Assembly (NCBI GenBank): GCA_034620365.1
Contig: JAQGEQ010000010.1
Span: 620,001 to 684,000, forward strand
Direction: 5' to 3'
From: Pegea sp. RAD2-039
Taxonomy: Eukaryota; Chordata; Thaliacea; Salpida; Salpidae
Length of the DNA stretch: 64,000 nt
The notes beneath the pieces were generated by a model, which had not been told where the DNA came from, did no database searches, and saw only the letters and a list, made by a program, of their open reading frames with translations. This document shows, piece after piece, positions 25,298 through 38,658 of this stretch; position 1 is the stretch's first letter; each line of letters begins with the position of its first letter. Made by a program: the position numbers and the translations under genes.

Positions 25298-27068
25298 TTG
25301 ATAGAATTATTGTAATTACCACTTTAATTACAAGAAATAGACTTCAACAGTAGATATATTTCGTAGTTAACAAGTTTCCTTGAATGGTCTTTAAAATAAT
25401 ATTTTAAAACTATTGGGTTGAAAAAACATAAAATTAATCCCTTGGCAGAACTAATAAGATTGTTAAGAAAAATTAAACTGAAATTAAAGTAGTTTTAGCA
25501 CTAATATCGAGAAGACAAACGTTTAACAAGAACATCAACAAGTAGTCTTAAAAGATCAGTGCAGAGCAAACAAAATCTAATAAAAAATAACAAAGAGACA
25601 CGTAAAAAGTGCTTAGACCACTCAAGCAGCGGAAAGACATTTAAATTTAAATGCTTAGTCTGGGTAGCCCGATTACTGGCTCGAACTGACATAGAGACTG
25701 CGCATTAGATTTGTTATTATATAAATACTGATAAAACGGTGCATTCTGTAATCACACAAGGCACAATAAACATATATGAAATTATTTATTTTTATTACTA
25801 TTTTAAGAAAAAAAATGAGCAAAATATAGATTTAAACAATAAAAGTTTTTGAGATCTAATTTTAAAAAGCAAAACAAAAATTTTCAGAAATTCTTTTGAT
25901 GTTAAGCAAGCAGATAACTAGGCTGGTTTCAGTTAAACCTATTAAATGTCTAAAACTGTTAGCCTTGTCCATTACAAAGCCCATATAAAACAATTTCTGT
26001 ATAAAGTTTAACGGTAAAGTTTAGTTATTGCTTAAATTTAATGTTATTATCTTATAAACATATCATGTTACTATTATGAGTTCATTTTCTTCTAGTATGT
26101 AAGTTAGTTTTCACTAAACTGTGTTTAGTAAATATCTTTGAATTTTTGTTTACTTCTCTTTGAGGTTTGTGAAATCATAAAATTGTTTGATCTTTCATAT
26201 TTAACATCTGAAAATTTTAGACAAAAAGATAATAAATATGACAAGAGCTTCAATTACGAATTTTATTTCAGCGAAATATAAAAATCAGTCATATAGTTAA
26301 TATTAACAATAATTCAAACATTGTTTAAATTTTCTAATCTATTGTAGACTAAACATTTTTAGAATGTAGCTAAACTACTTTACTTGGGTTCAAATTGATG
26401 ATTCAAGAGAACGTCAGTAAAATTGCTTAAGAGTAAATTTCTATTTTTAAAAGAAGATTAATTTAGAAAAATGTAAAATCATCAACCACAAAATAGATAT
26501 CTTGTTTATTTCTGAAGAAAGTCCAAACAAAATGATTTATCTAAAATAAATCAGAAAGCTCAGACAATCTTAACAGCTTAATTTACCTGAATTACTTAAA
26601 AACTAAAGATATCTTAAAATTAAATGAGTTTTCTCTTTAAATAATAGTTTGATAGTAATAAAAATAATTTAGAATATTTTATAAGTTTTCAAAGAATGAA
26701 ATAAGTTTCATAGAATTGCCCTAGTTTTGTTGGCCAAGGAGATTTTAGAAGTCAAGGTGCCAGATTAACATCTTTTACTAAGAAGTTCTGCTCACAATTG
26801 AATTTGCAGCAGTCTTTAGAATATCAAACTTAGCCTGATTACATGTTACCCTGATTAATTTATTGCAAATTATTTTCAACCTCTTCATGCTCTAATCTTT
26901 TATAAAATATTGATAACGCAAAGATGATGTTTTTTTAATGTTATGTAATGACTCAAAAAATAATTTCGATAAATATCAAACAATGAAAGTAAAAAATACC
27001 TTATTAAAAAATTAGGCAAGTCCCAAAAGATCAAAATTATTGTTTAGAGAATAGAAACAAATTAGTGA
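25298..27068. other. Intergenic, AT-rich
   Basis: Lies between the RING-H2 gene start and the 3' end of the SNAPC2-like gene, both on the minus strand. No supported exon, RNA gene or repeat array. The promoter of the RING-H2 gene must be here, but I see no clear TATA box. Confidence 0.4.
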
Positions 27069-28166
27069 CTAGTTGGGGTGGTTATTCTGAGTAGCAATGT
27101 TTTCATCTTTTTCTAATACAGATTCCTTACTAACACCGAGTGGATTGAAAATAGAAGTTCTATTTTTCAAAGAGCAGATTTTGTTAACTGCTTCATCTTT
27201 TTGCAAACAAACTTCTTCACTTGCAAGTAAATTATAAACTTCACGGAATGAATCACATACAAGTGAGTTCCTGTAATGAACTGCTTGACATCTTATATCA
27301 TTTAAACAAACTTCAACAACAAAAGCTTCATCTTCTGTCAATTCCGGTAGTTCATCTCCACTAATGGCACACTTCAAATATTCATAAAGTTTCGAGAAAT
27401 CTGCAGGAAAAGTATGATCATGATCAGGATCAGTATGTCCCAGTTCTACATCCATATCAGGCTCTTCTTGGCAAATAGTCATAGCACCAGATATCATATT
27501 ACCAAAAGAAATATCATCAACAGAAATCCCTTCTAATAAATCAAACCATTTATCTAATGAAGAATCTTCTTTTCGTCTATTTTTATTTGCTGATTGGCAC
27601 ATCCATGCAAAAGTCTCCTCAATCTCTTCTACAGATCTATGAGGTAGATCTTGATGTACTTTCAGACAAGTTTCACGAGAAAGCCCTTCGGGTGCAACAT
27701 AATTAGGACAATGTTGAGTAAGAGATTTAAGCAAAGATTTTAGGTCCTCTTCACCCCAATTATCCAGTTTAAATCTTGTTGATGCTTGATGATCCATACT
27801 TTTCTTGTTGTTAGCAGACGTAAACATAGATTGACTTTCTTCAGTTTCTACTATTCCCTGATCATTATCTAAAGCTTCTAAGGATTGCTGGCTAACATCT
27901 GAAGTTTCAGAGTATTGTTGGCCAACTTCCATAGGTAGTGGTGACTCCTCGACAATATTAGAAGCTTCAAGAGAGCCTTGAGCAGCATCTGAAGACTGCT
28001 GACTGATAGCTGAAGTCTCTAGTGGTTCTTGACCATCATATAAAATTTCTTGAGGCTCATTTAAACACTTTGAATCTTTTATTGAGCCTTGAAGTTCAGA
28101 TGCATCCTTTGTTGGTCCTTGTTTGGATGACTGTATAGCAACATCTGATTTGTTTAATTTATCCAT
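27069..28166 (-). CDS. SNAPC2: snRNA-activating protein complex subunit 2-like (SNAPC2/SNAP45), single exon
   Basis: 365 residues in one uninterrupted exon. SNAPC2 is a subunit of the complex that binds the proximal sequence element of snRNA genes in the nucleus. Residues 1-130 are acidic and Ser/Gln-rich with imperfect repeats (SQQSSDAAQ, SQQSLEAL), probably disordered. From W137 the block order matches what I recall of vertebrate SNAPC2: a Myb-like start (WGEEDLKSLLKSL), a mid helix-rich segment (DKWFDLLEGI), then FPADFSKLYEYLK followed by ELPELTEDEAFVVEVCL, and near the C-terminus IFNPLG. The DF-K-Y-YL block is the most telling. The call rests on remembered motifs, not a search, so orthology is probable rather than proven. 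No intron is seen, unlike its multi-exon neighbours. Confidence 0.62.
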   Translation of the reverse strand: MDKLNKSDVAIQSSKQGPTKDASELQGSIKDSKCLNEPQEILYDGQEPLETSAISQQSSDAAQGSLEASNIVEESPLPMEVGQQYSETSDVSQQSLEALDNDQGIVETEESQSMFTSANNKKSMDHQASTRFKLDNWGEEDLKSLLKSLTQHCPNYVAPEGLSRETCLKVHQDLPHRSVEEIEETFAWMCQSANKNRRKEDSSLDKWFDLLEGISVDDISFGNMISGAMTICQEEPDMDVELGHTDPDHDHTFPADFSKLYEYLKCAISGDELPELTEDEAFVVEVCLNDIRCQAVHYRNSLVCDSFREVYNLLASEEVCLQKDEAVNKICSLKNRTSIFNPLGVSKESVLEKDENIATQNNHPN

Positions 28167-31100
28167 TAAAAAAAGAGATAGTTTTTATCACTAAGAGTTG
28201 CTGATTGAACTAAAATATATTTTTAATTTTATATAATCTACAACACTAAACTTTTACAAACATAACCTTATAATTATTAAACAAAGTATAGTAAAATACC
28301 TAATCATAAAAACAATATGTTTACCATCTTATATTTAGTGCAAAAATATTTATGGAAAATCTATTTTATTTACAAAGAAATAAGATCAAAAATAATTTAG
28401 AAAAGAAAATAATTTATGAGAAAAATATAAAAGTATAAAACAAAAAAGCAACAAAATATATAATAAGATAAAAAAACAAGAACAGATATAAGAATTATTA
28501 GACAAATTTTGACAGTTGAATAGAAAATAATAGAAACTTAATTTTAAATAATCTTAATTAATAAGGAGTTTGTTATATTATATAAAAGAAGTTATCTTGT
28601 TATTTTGATAGAAATGAAATATTACAAATAAAAATTATAAGTTCTATTAAAATGTGTTTTATTTATACACAAATTAATTGGAATAAATTTTTAATTTTAA
28701 AATTTATAATTTTTAAGTAGATTGATTTACTAAACCTTATAAAACTTTGAATGTATCAATAAAAACTACCAAATAAACATTAAAAGTGCTGCAGAGCCAT
28801 AATAATAAGTTCTATAAAAAATATATATAAAATAAATTCAAACGTAATTAAAGATTAATAAATAGTAGATAATGATGTATTGATGAAACATTCACAAAAG
28901 GTAAATCTAAAATAAAATACTTTCCATCATTTCACGCTCAGCATTCAGAAAAATGTAAAGAAGATTATTTTAAGCGGCAAAGATACTTAATAAATAAATT
29001 GCTTGAAATTAAGCGATTTAGAATATTTTTCTGTAATATTAATTTTCACTTACTTAATTCTTTAATTATTTATTTATTATAATAAACATGAAGAAGGGTG
29101 CCAGAAGAGAGCACTTCGCTAACAAACATTTTCGCAAATGATATATTAATGTAATTTATGGTTAAAGGTTAATAGATGTAACTTTTAAGGAATTACCTTT
29201 TAAATTTAAAAAAAAAAACTTATCGATGAAAGTATAGTTATTCACCTATCCTAAATAATTTTTAAAACAAATACTTAATTCATAAAGCTTAAATCATTAA
29301 GACATTCAATATTCAAATAACCTAAAAATTTTAGTAAATTCTTTAACACTTCTACGGCTAACTTCAAACTTGATGCAAGAAAGTAGAATCTGCGGTTAAA
29401 TACCAAGATTTATATTTTCTAAAGCTACAGAGCAAAATAAAAACAAATAGCATCTTTTTTAAACAAAACTATTGTTTTTGTTTTCTTTCAAGAAATCATG
29501 CAATCAATACACAATTGTATAAAGTATAAAAAGTAAATCTTAAAGCAAAATGAAAAAAAAAAACTTTTTTTATCAGTCTTTGAAACTTTATCAAAATATT
29601 TGAAAATAAGTTTTTCTCATATAAAAGTTACTTTACGTTTTAGTTCTTATTGTTTTTGCTTTCACTTAGAAAAACTAAGCTAATTTGAAATAATCTTTGA
29701 AAAATGATTTAGAAAAATAACTTTGTTATATATTCAACATTTTAATTTAAACATTCTAGCCTCACTCTTTAGACAACTTCTGAGAAGCTCTTAGTGATTG
29801 ATTCAAAAATATATATTAATTAAATTAAAAATATCAAAAGTCTAACTTCGTAAACCGAAAGAATTCACTGAAAAAGAGATATTTTCATTTTACTTATCTA
29901 AATTCTTTTTTCCCAAAAATTGTTTTATAGTCAAATAACAGAACGTTGTTTAAAAGATTAAAGTAGAACTTAATAGTTGTTGGCAGTTGGTAACATACTT
30001 TTGTTTACAGTGGTAAAATAGTATAAAGTAGGAAAAAATGCATAAATATCGTTTAAACAAATGGCAGGTTTTTATAGAAAAAATATTCGGAGATATCATT
30101 TTGTATTTGTTTTTAAGATATGTTAGATAATAATTCTCGTAATTAAGAACTTACGTTGTTTTAATAATATAATAATATTGTCTGAGAACTTTGAAATAAA
30201 TGATCAAAGCATGAATAGACATAATGCTTTATTTTTGTACAATTCTCAGTTCAATATTTTTTCATATTTTTCATGAATAATTCTTATGAAGTGAATTGGA
30301 TGTCAATTTGAGTTTATATTAATTAGTGGTAACAATTATGTCATTACGAAAGAATACTTATTTTTGGTTTTTGTTGATGCTTACTCGACTAATAGTAATT
30401 GTATACAGCTTTTTATAACAATCGATAAATAAACATGATTTTTAATTAAAATAGTTTTTTACTTTTACCAAAAATCAGAAGAACATTTGAAACTCTCTCC
30501 AACAGTCCTCTGCAAAAAATTAAGCATAATATTATATGATGATATTTGACAGACAACATTGCCTTTTGTGATCTATGGTTGAAGAAGTTGCTAATTTGTT
30601 TTTTATTGAAAGATAAAACTAATTCTTTAATATAATTGCTATAAGAGAGTTTCAACAAAAAGTTGATGTTGAGGTTGAATGAAAAAGTTCAAGTCCTAAA
30701 GCCTGTGGGAAGAAACAAGACAGATCAAACGTAATAGGTCAATTGATATTACAAAAGCATCTTATAAAATTAAGTCATTCATCCATAATATTATTTTAAG
30801 TCAAAAATTTTTAAATAAGCTTGTAGAACAATTTTGTAGAAAAATATTATTGAAAAAAGTAATATAAAACAATACAGCTAAAAGTAGGGATGGTACGGTA
30901 ATGTAACGAAATAAATATGTCGTAAAATTTAGCGATCCCTTCAAAAGTTGGTGTACCACTCAAAATCATTTGGTATCTTTAAAGACTTTACAGATACAGA
31001 ACAACTAGTAGTCTTCGGAGCTAGTTAGACTTTAAGAACCGTGAAAAAAATTATGTTCGGTTTATTTTATGGCTTAACACAAATTAAACAATGAATTTTG

Positions 31101-32037
31101 AATAAGTTTTCAAAAATAAGACCGGATTCATCAAAGATGTTTGAACTGATGGTCGCTGTTTGAAGATGAGGCTGATTTTTATCTTATTCTTGAAATTGAG
31201 TTGGATTTAATGGGAGAGAAAGCCTCAGTTTGATGAAGAAGAATATCTTGCTGAATCGAGATTCATTGTTGATACTATCATACCTCTTTTATCATTTAAT
31301 AATTTTTTACAAAAGATAAGCCACGCTACAAGTTATAAAGCGCAAAATCTGCTTGTAATAAAACCATTGTCTTTGAAAACAGCTATAGATAACATAAAAA
31401 ACATATTTTATATTTATGAGCTCATCAAATCACCAAACTGATGGAACTTAATTTGGAAGAAGTATCAAAAGCTCATTACTAACTAGATTGACAAATATAA
31501 ATGTTGTAAAGAAGAGATGAATTTGTTTTGGTTTCGATTTATTTAATTTTAAATTCTTTAAAAGTAGATGAAACTAAAGTGGTTTTTCATTTTCACTAGA
31601 AATTGTTGGATGTACAAATAAGATTCTGAGTTAAAAAAATGTTGAAAAGTTGAAACCTGTTAGGCTTTTGAAGTCAAGAAAATAAACCAATTTAATAATG
31701 AGTATTTAGAAAACTATTATTGTACTTTTTAGAGACATATGAGAGAACCATTTTTTTGAAATGGTTAAGATAAGGTAGTAAATTTGGTTCTCAAACTTCA
31801 AACAATAATATTCTCAGTCTAAATGTTTAGGATAAACTAAATAAAACTTTAATTATAAAGTTAACAAAAGTATCTTTTAAAACTGTTTGAGTTACACATC
31901 AGATTATTTTACAAAAATTGTAAAATATTCGAATTTTCTTTCACTTTTTGCGTTTTTAAACTTATATTTGATTAGTTATGCGCATTTTGCAAGTATCAGA
32001 TATATTTGATTGCAGCAAGCTGTTTTCAACAAGTATC
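28167..32037. other. Intergenic, AT-rich
   Basis: No convincing gene. The stretch at about 30880-31480 is less AT-skewed and could be a decayed mobile element, but I find no open frame or terminal repeats to support that. Confidence 0.35.
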
Positions 32038-32046
32038 TATAAATAG
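32038..32046 (+). promoter_or_regulatory. TATA box of the RING-H2 gene at 32615
   Basis: TATAAATAG, followed by a pyrimidine-rich leader and a donor-like TCG|gtagga at 32130/32131. The matching acceptor is ttttcag at 32587-32593, 21 bases before the ATG. This suggests a non-coding first exon of roughly 60 bases and a 460-base leader intron. Confidence 0.45.
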
Positions 32047-32614
32047 TTTCAGTTTTGCTTTTTGTCAAGCAGTCCCTTTTCAGTTTCCAAGTTTTTCCTG
32101 CAACTTCTACAGCTCAGTTTTATTTTGTCGGTAGGATAATTTTCCTAGTAAGTTTTATTCTTTTTAATGATGCTCAGCTATGATTTACCTTTTTTGTTAA
32201 GAGTTTGTTTGTAGACTTATAGAAACTAAAAATTATTTTTTAGTGTTTGTCTTTTAATCTTTTCTGAACTTAATACTAAAAAGTTTTGATTAAAATTTTT
32301 TATACTAGATACTACTTTCACAACGTCACGTGGTTGTTACAAATCTATTTAACCATTTATCAAGTATTTCAAATCTTATGCAGGCTCTACAAATTATTAT
32401 TATAGCTGATACTTTAAAAAATCTAAAATAACTTTAATTAATAGTTTTAAACTAGTTGTTACCTGATTATGCTGCTGAAAGATCAGATTTGGATAAAGAT
32501 CTGTTAAAAATTAACTTTTGAGTGATTTGAATCAATTTCTTTGGTTCTTGATCTAATCCGTAAATTACCTTGAATAATAAATTGATTTTTCAGGAATTGT
32601 TTAACAACTTTGAA

Positions 32615-34025
32615 ATGGAGTACACCGATCCTTATATGCCTCCAATCTTTTTTGATCCTTTGTGAGTTTTCCAAAAGCTGGGAGCTTTATTTCTTGAAAT
32701 CTGTAGAGACTAGGTTCTAATTTTTCTACTAGTTGCAGAGGTAGACCCTTTTCTTATGGAGGTTGGCAAAACGCTTCAATATCAAGCCTTCCGCCAGCTC
32801 CAATGCATACTTCAAATAGTTGCCTCCTACTCAATCAAAGCTGAAGTCTTAAGTTATTTATTTTCAGACTTTTCTGGTGGAGCACTAACTAGACGTCGAC
32901 TTCCTGACCCTGCTTACAAGCCACATTTCAGACAGCCTCGTCAGGTTTTTAACCCAGTTGATTTGATAATTTTCCCTCAAACTTCTATCTATCATTTTAA
33001 AGCTAAACTTTTTTTAAGTTTTGAAAAGCTCTATTAAAAGACTTCTTCTCTTAAAATAGTATCTTATAAACTATTTGAACGATTTAGTTTTATTACTTTA
33101 GTAAGTTAATTCTAGCAATAAAGAAACTTTATAATATTATATTCAAGTATATAGGTAGTTTGTAGATGTTTCACTTTGTTTTACTCTTTGAAGTTTGATA
33201 CTCGTAAACGTTTATTGCTTGTTAGCTTTAATCTTAGATTTAGTTGCTCGCTTTTCTAATTTTTTAAAATAAAACTTACTATATATATTACAAACTATAT
33301 TTTCAAACATTTTCTAGAGAATCAGAAGAACTCTACCTTCGGGTAAGTCTTATGCTATTTTTAAATATCTTATGCTACTTTTGTTTTGAATGAACCCCCT
33401 AAGAGACTATTCTTTTAAATCGAGAAACTTCTTAAAATCAATATATTTGTCCCTGAACATTAAAATACTTCGTTCATTTTTCTCGAAGATTTGTTTTTGT
33501 TCTTTAGATAATATTCCAGGTGTATCGGTTCACGGGCGTCCACGGTTCGAGAGTTGGAGAAGAAGAGATGAATGCTATCCATTCCACATTTACAATCCTG
33601 CAAGAATCTGGAAGCCCGAAGTTCCCTCTTATATCATCCCAGTGCCTGTGAGTGGATATTTTAATGTTAATTTTATTAATTTATTCCTTTTTTATATCAA
33701 GGAAAAAAAAGTGTATAAAGCGGAAGAGGAGGTTAAAGAGTGAGAAACATCGAAGATTTTTGCCAAATCTGTTAAAAATAAAATTATGTAATCTTGTACC
33801 CTAATTTCAGGTGTTCAATTTGTCTTGAACTTCTAACAAAAAATGTGGTGAAGCTGGCTTGTGAACATCGATTTCATGAGAGTTGTATTCTGACTTGGAC
33901 TAAGGTAATTGTAGTTTTATCATCTCGACTTTCTAATTTATTTTTAAACTTTCAATTTTGTAATCTGAAGTTTTTATCAATTTCAGAAGAAGCAATCTTG
34001 TCCTTTTTGCCGCAGAACAGTCTAA
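32615..34025 (+). CDS. RING-H2 finger protein (probable E3 ubiquitin ligase), eight exons
   Basis: 181 residues. Exons 32615-32661, 32733-32818, 32868-32944, 33318-33342, 33508-33647, 33702-33739, 33811-33904, 33987-34025. The N-terminus starts MEYTDPYMPPIFFDPF; the middle is basic and Arg/Pro-rich (ALTRRRLPDP, RQRIRRTLP, FESWRRRDE), with no recognised domain. A canonical RING-H2 lies at the extreme C-terminus: C139-x2-C142, C155, H157, H160, C163, C174-x2-C177, from ECSICLELL to SCPFCRRTV. The protein ends three residues after the last RING Cys-Arg pair, so the catalytic module is terminal. No membrane span seen. AATAAA at 34094-34099, about 70 bases after the stop, is the likely polyadenylation signal. 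Family name and substrate unknown. It is not an obvious close paralogue of the RING-H2 gene at 25297. Confidence 0.8.
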
Positions 34026-37000
34026 TAGACAGGTTCCTCTCACTGGCCAGATCAATTAGGTTAATTTTAACATTTTTAACTCTTTTCTCGTGAAATAAAC
34101 GGTAGTTCTCTGGCATAAATTTTAGTGATTGATGGTATAAAACCAAAGTAGAAACTGGTAGAGTGATGCTAAGATTAGTTAGGAGCTTAAAGATGCAGAG
34201 CTTGATAGTAGTGGTGAGCATTAAACATCATTTGTAAATTGTTCAGAATAAATCTAAGTATTTAAATCTTCAATAACTTCACAATCTGTAATATTTTCAT
34301 TATTAACCTTTGAATGCTTGGACAAATTGAAAAATTTATTTTTTTAGACCTTTTGTGCATTCATGTCAATTACTATTAGTTCCTTCGGTAATTAAAAATA
34401 TAGATGGGTGACTAGGATTATTATCATTTCACGATAAAATTTGTCAATTTCAACAAATGCACTTTAGAGCACGTTTCAAAGATTTGATTTTCGATCACAT
34501 CCGGGTCATCAACCAAATAATTTATTGTGTATAATTGTATAATAAATCGCACCAAAAAATTGGTAAGCGAAATTATATTAAGGAAATTATTAATATAATT
34601 TAATTGTGCTATTCCATACACATTAGTTTATAATCTTAAGAATATCTACCAACTTTGTGCTAGTCCTCTTTAAAAAAATTTAACAGGCTGCGTTGTTGCA
34701 ACTAAAACTTCAAAAATTTTACTTACCCTTTTGGAGCAGAACTAAAAACAGATTTAACTATCTGTAAAAAATGAAACTTTTAGATAATTATAAAGAATAA
34801 ACGTTTAAGAGGAAATCAAATTTAAGTGAAAAAAATCTAGTCTTTCGTTGTAGCCTTATTCTTTTAACATGCAGCAAATTCATGTTTTGATTTTTCTGAT
34901 AACAGAGCTGTTTAATCCTTCAGTTACCTAAGCAGTGATGCGAACAGTTAGTTTACAATGATCTTTTTTTTGCTCAACTTCAAGAATTGTTATTTTTGAG
35001 CATTTAATCAGCATGCTAAGTCATTTTACTAATTATTTGTAATTACAATAAAACAACTCCAAAGCAAGCAGCCTGCAGTTGTAATGTATTGAAGATTTGT
35101 AGGTTCTTATTTCAGGATTATCAATGATTATCTATTAAATATGAATATATCGTAAATCAAAAATTATTATAGTGAAGTTTTAATAACTTAAGTATTTTTC
35201 AGTAATAAAATTCGACTTAGATGTAAAAATATAGAGGATAGTAAAAAAATAGCTCGTTTATTGGTATTATTGTGGAAATTAAAAAGTTGACATTTTAATC
35301 AGAATTATGAGGAAAAGAAAATATTTCAGTCGGTTCAACTTACTATCAACTTTGAAAATAATTGTGGGTAAAAAATTTTGCAAAATGTCATCTTTAAAAT
35401 ACTTTTTGAGTAACGGAAAAAAAAACTTTATTATAGTCATAAATTACTTGACATATTCATTAAAAAAACTATACAGGTTCTGTTTAAAAATTAGAAAGGT
35501 ATTAGTTGATTTTTGTTACATTAAGCTTATTTTTTGCTTAACCCATAAGAATTTCAACTTTTATTTTAAAGATAAAATCAATATAAATTAAAAGAATTTC
35601 AAAAGCTTAGTCAGAAGCAGGACACTTCTTTTACTGTGCTAGAAAAATTCTTAAAAAAGCTTTGTTTTACAGAAAATTAAAATAGAATAATTATTTTTAT
35701 ACTCTAACATCTTAGTTTGTTATTATTTCGACGAAACCATTAAAAACTAAATCTAACCTTAAAAATACAGTGGATGTAAATAATAAGACAAATACTGAAA
35801 GATTTCATGTTAGATTTTTGAAAATTGTGAATCGTGAATTATTTTTTAATAAAATATCTTAAATTTGCTGACAAAATTTACAGTGAAATTTTTTAGTTCA
35901 TTGTAAAAGAAAATATAAGGAAATCGCAATAAAATATTTGCTATTAGTTTGAAAAAGCTTAATTTTTTACACTAGATTATGTTTTTAATTACGTGAGCTT
36001 TAACTTTCTCATTTTTTTTGAAAAAGACTCTTTCTTTGTGTGTTAGATCACATATTTAGAAAAAAATTCAAATAAACTAAAAGTTTGATGTTTTTTAATC
36101 AAATAAGTTCTAAAAAAGTGTTTACTAAATTCTGTATAGACTATTAAATGACGTACTAATTGATATCAAAATCTCATCTATACAGCAACCTTATGAAACT
36201 AATAAATGCATAAACAGCAATTTGTATTTTATTTAGTTTACATGTCAACTTGTGATTTTCAATTTATTCTTTTTATTTTTTTAAGTTTTGCTTTTTTAGC
36301 GAATATTGTATCAAAAACCAGTAATAAAAACTTAATTCGTCATTTGAAGAAAACATGAGTTTAATAAAAAGGTTTGAAAATATAAAATAGTTATTTCAGA
36401 AAATCATTCAACTTGCAAAGATTTTAAATAAGTTGTAATCAATTTTTTAAAGTGCATTTTAATAAGTACTTTTTTACTGATAGTAAAATTTTGTAATGTG
36501 TTGAAAAATTATAATTCAAACATTTAAAGTAATTCATAAAGTTATTAAATATTAGTTTATTATTTAACTACTAGTTGTTTTTTAACTGTTTACAAAACCT
36601 TATTTATACTGTTTTCTCTAAACAACTGATATAGTAATTCAATAATGCTTGTTTCACAAAAAATTCTGCATAACTTTTTAAAGCGTTTTCATTCATAAGC
36701 GTTATAAATGACGTCATGATTTCAATAACTTTCTCCTAAATTGTTGGGTGTCTTCATATGTTCAGTGGTGCATAACATTTTTGGACTGCCGAGCTGTTTG
36801 TAGGGTTTATTAGTGGTCAGAATTTGATGTACTAGTTGTATCTTTGCTTACTTTTTGCATATTTTTGTCATAAGTCTAAATATCAATGTCTTAGCTGTTA
36901 ACTTTCAATTGCAATTAATGTAGTAAATAAGATTGTTGAAGTACATCAAATTGATAACATGTTTTACTACTTAGTGAAGTTAACTTTAATTTTGCTTTAG

Positions 37001-38133
37001 TAAGCAAAAGAACTGATTTAATAATGAAAACTTAATGATGTAGTGACTTGGTAATTACCAGACTATTTACTGGATAATCTTTTATTTATTTTTCAGTCTT
37101 TTTCTTCATCTTTGAGTACTCTGATGTAGAATTAGTTAGAAACCGATGAGTGCAGAGACTTCAAGATCTTTTTGAACTAATCCAATCTATTGTTGGATAA
37201 ATAAGTGCTGAAATAAATGATAGCACTGTTAGTTTACCAAAACTGTATATTTTGTATATATGATGTAATGAGTGATATAAACTTTCGATAACTTTATATA
37301 GTTTACTGCATAACGTAGATAAAAATATTTTTTTTAAATTATCATTCATTCTCGAAATAAAAGCTAACTTTAACGATTCAATTAGTTGCAGATTTTGTAA
37401 AAATATTTTATTTTGTTGTATATATAAATAAAAGATAATAGCAAAAAATGAATGAAGTTTTCTCTTTCAATTTTTAAATAGCTCACATTTTAAAAGATTT
37501 TCTCTATTCTGTAGGAAAAATTGAAAATAATTAGTTTAATTACTGTTTGAGATTATAGGTTCAGAAGATATATTTTTGTAGAAAATTTTACTTGGTTTTG
37601 TCTTTATAGTTTTTAAATATTATATTTTTCTAAAACAACAGCTTCGTGTTTTGTAACTTTTTGTTATCTGTTAATAGTTTCAATTTTTGAACTTTTTTAG
37701 TTTAATTTTTTTACTAAAAAAACAGAAAAAACAGCAACTTTTGTTTTCATTTCACATTTTGATAAATGCTTTTATAGTATGTAAAGATTTCCATCATTTC
37801 TAGTGAGTTTTTAAGCCTAAAGTAAAGGCTAAATTTAGTTAAGACAATTAATTAGACTTGTTGAGAATTTTGAGAATATTTTGTAGTTTGTAAATGAACT
37901 ATTTCTTCGTTCAATTAAATATTTGATTAAATTTATTATAAAAATGACCCAACAAATTGTTTTTTTCTAAACTATTTACAAACAAGCGGTTTGCTAGTCA
38001 GAGATAAGGCTAAAGAAAATGTTTAAACTAAACAATGAAAGTAATATCTTTTCTCATTTAGAGTTTCAATTTAACTAAAACTTAATTAATTGATATTTCT
38101 CTAAGAAGACTTTAGACATATCTTATAATAGAA
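34026..38133. other. Intergenic, AT-rich
   Basis: Holds the 3' flank of the RING-H2 gene and the 5' flank of the GTPase. A TGACGTCA palindrome at 36709-36716. Open frames such as 35307-35591 are Lys/Phe/Leu-rich chance frames without a motif. No RNA gene recognised. Confidence 0.4.
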
Positions 38134-38658
38134 ATGAGTTTTTTTTGTTGCTGTAGAAAGGAAAGTTACTCAGCAGTTTTGTTGGGTACTAAAGGAAGTG
38201 GAAAGACTTCAATAATGAATAATTTGAAGGGCAAACAATTTGTAAAAGAGGTAACCCCAACTATTGGTTTTTCTTGTGAAGAAATCAGAATCCAGAAAAA
38301 AACTTTGTATTTATATGATGTTGGAGGAGACCAACGCAGCGTTTGGCAAAAATATTATGAACAAGTTGATGGTTTGATTTTCGTTTTCGATGGTAAAAAT
38401 TCAACAACTCTAAAGGAAAGTCAATCTGTTTTAGAAGAGGTCTTGAGCAACCCGGATTTAAAGTTTTATCCTTTATTAGTTCTTATCAACAAAATTGACT
38501 TAATGGACCAAGCTGATATTGAAGATTTAACAAAAATGTTGGAGTATTGTTTAAAAAAACGAAGTTCAAACTGGAAAGTTGGAGAATGTAGCTGTGCTGA
38601 CGATTTTGGTATCAAAGATAACCTTCCCTTTCTTTTAAAGATGATTAAACGCAGATGA
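38134..38658 (+). CDS. ARL16-like small GTPase of the ARF family, intronless
   Basis: 174 residues in a single exon. GTP-binding motifs: P-loop GTKGSGKT (18-25), switch-I PTIGF (42-46), DVGG (62-65) and NKID (119-122). The usual ARF catalytic Gln after DVGG is Asp here. The spacing from DVGG to WQKYY is two residues shorter than in canonical ARFs. That shortened switch II, together with LLGTKGSGKT, LVLINKIDL and the short size, resembles human ARL16, which also departs from ARF at these sites. Gly2, needed for myristoylation, is absent; instead the N-terminus MSFFCCC offers three cysteines that could be palmitoylated. GTP hydrolysis is likely weak or altered (inference). Intronless structure suggests a retrocopy. 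ARL13-type ancestry is an alternative. Confidence 0.7.
   Translation: MSFFCCCRKESYSAVLLGTKGSGKTSIMNNLKGKQFVKEVTPTIGFSCEEIRIQKKTLYLYDVGGDQRSVWQKYYEQVDGLIFVFDGKNSTTLKESQSVLEEVLSNPDLKFYPLLVLINKIDLMDQADIEDLTKMLEYCLKKRSSNWKVGECSCADDFGIKDNLPFLLKMIKRR

Noticed and set aside
30880..31480. Possible decayed transposon between the SNAPC2-like and RING-H2 genes
   Set aside because: No transposase motif, terminal repeats or target duplication could be identified by eye.
35307..35591. 94-codon plus-strand open frame
   Set aside because: Phe/Lys/Leu/Ile-rich composition typical of chance frames in AT-rich DNA, no motif, no splice or neighbour support.
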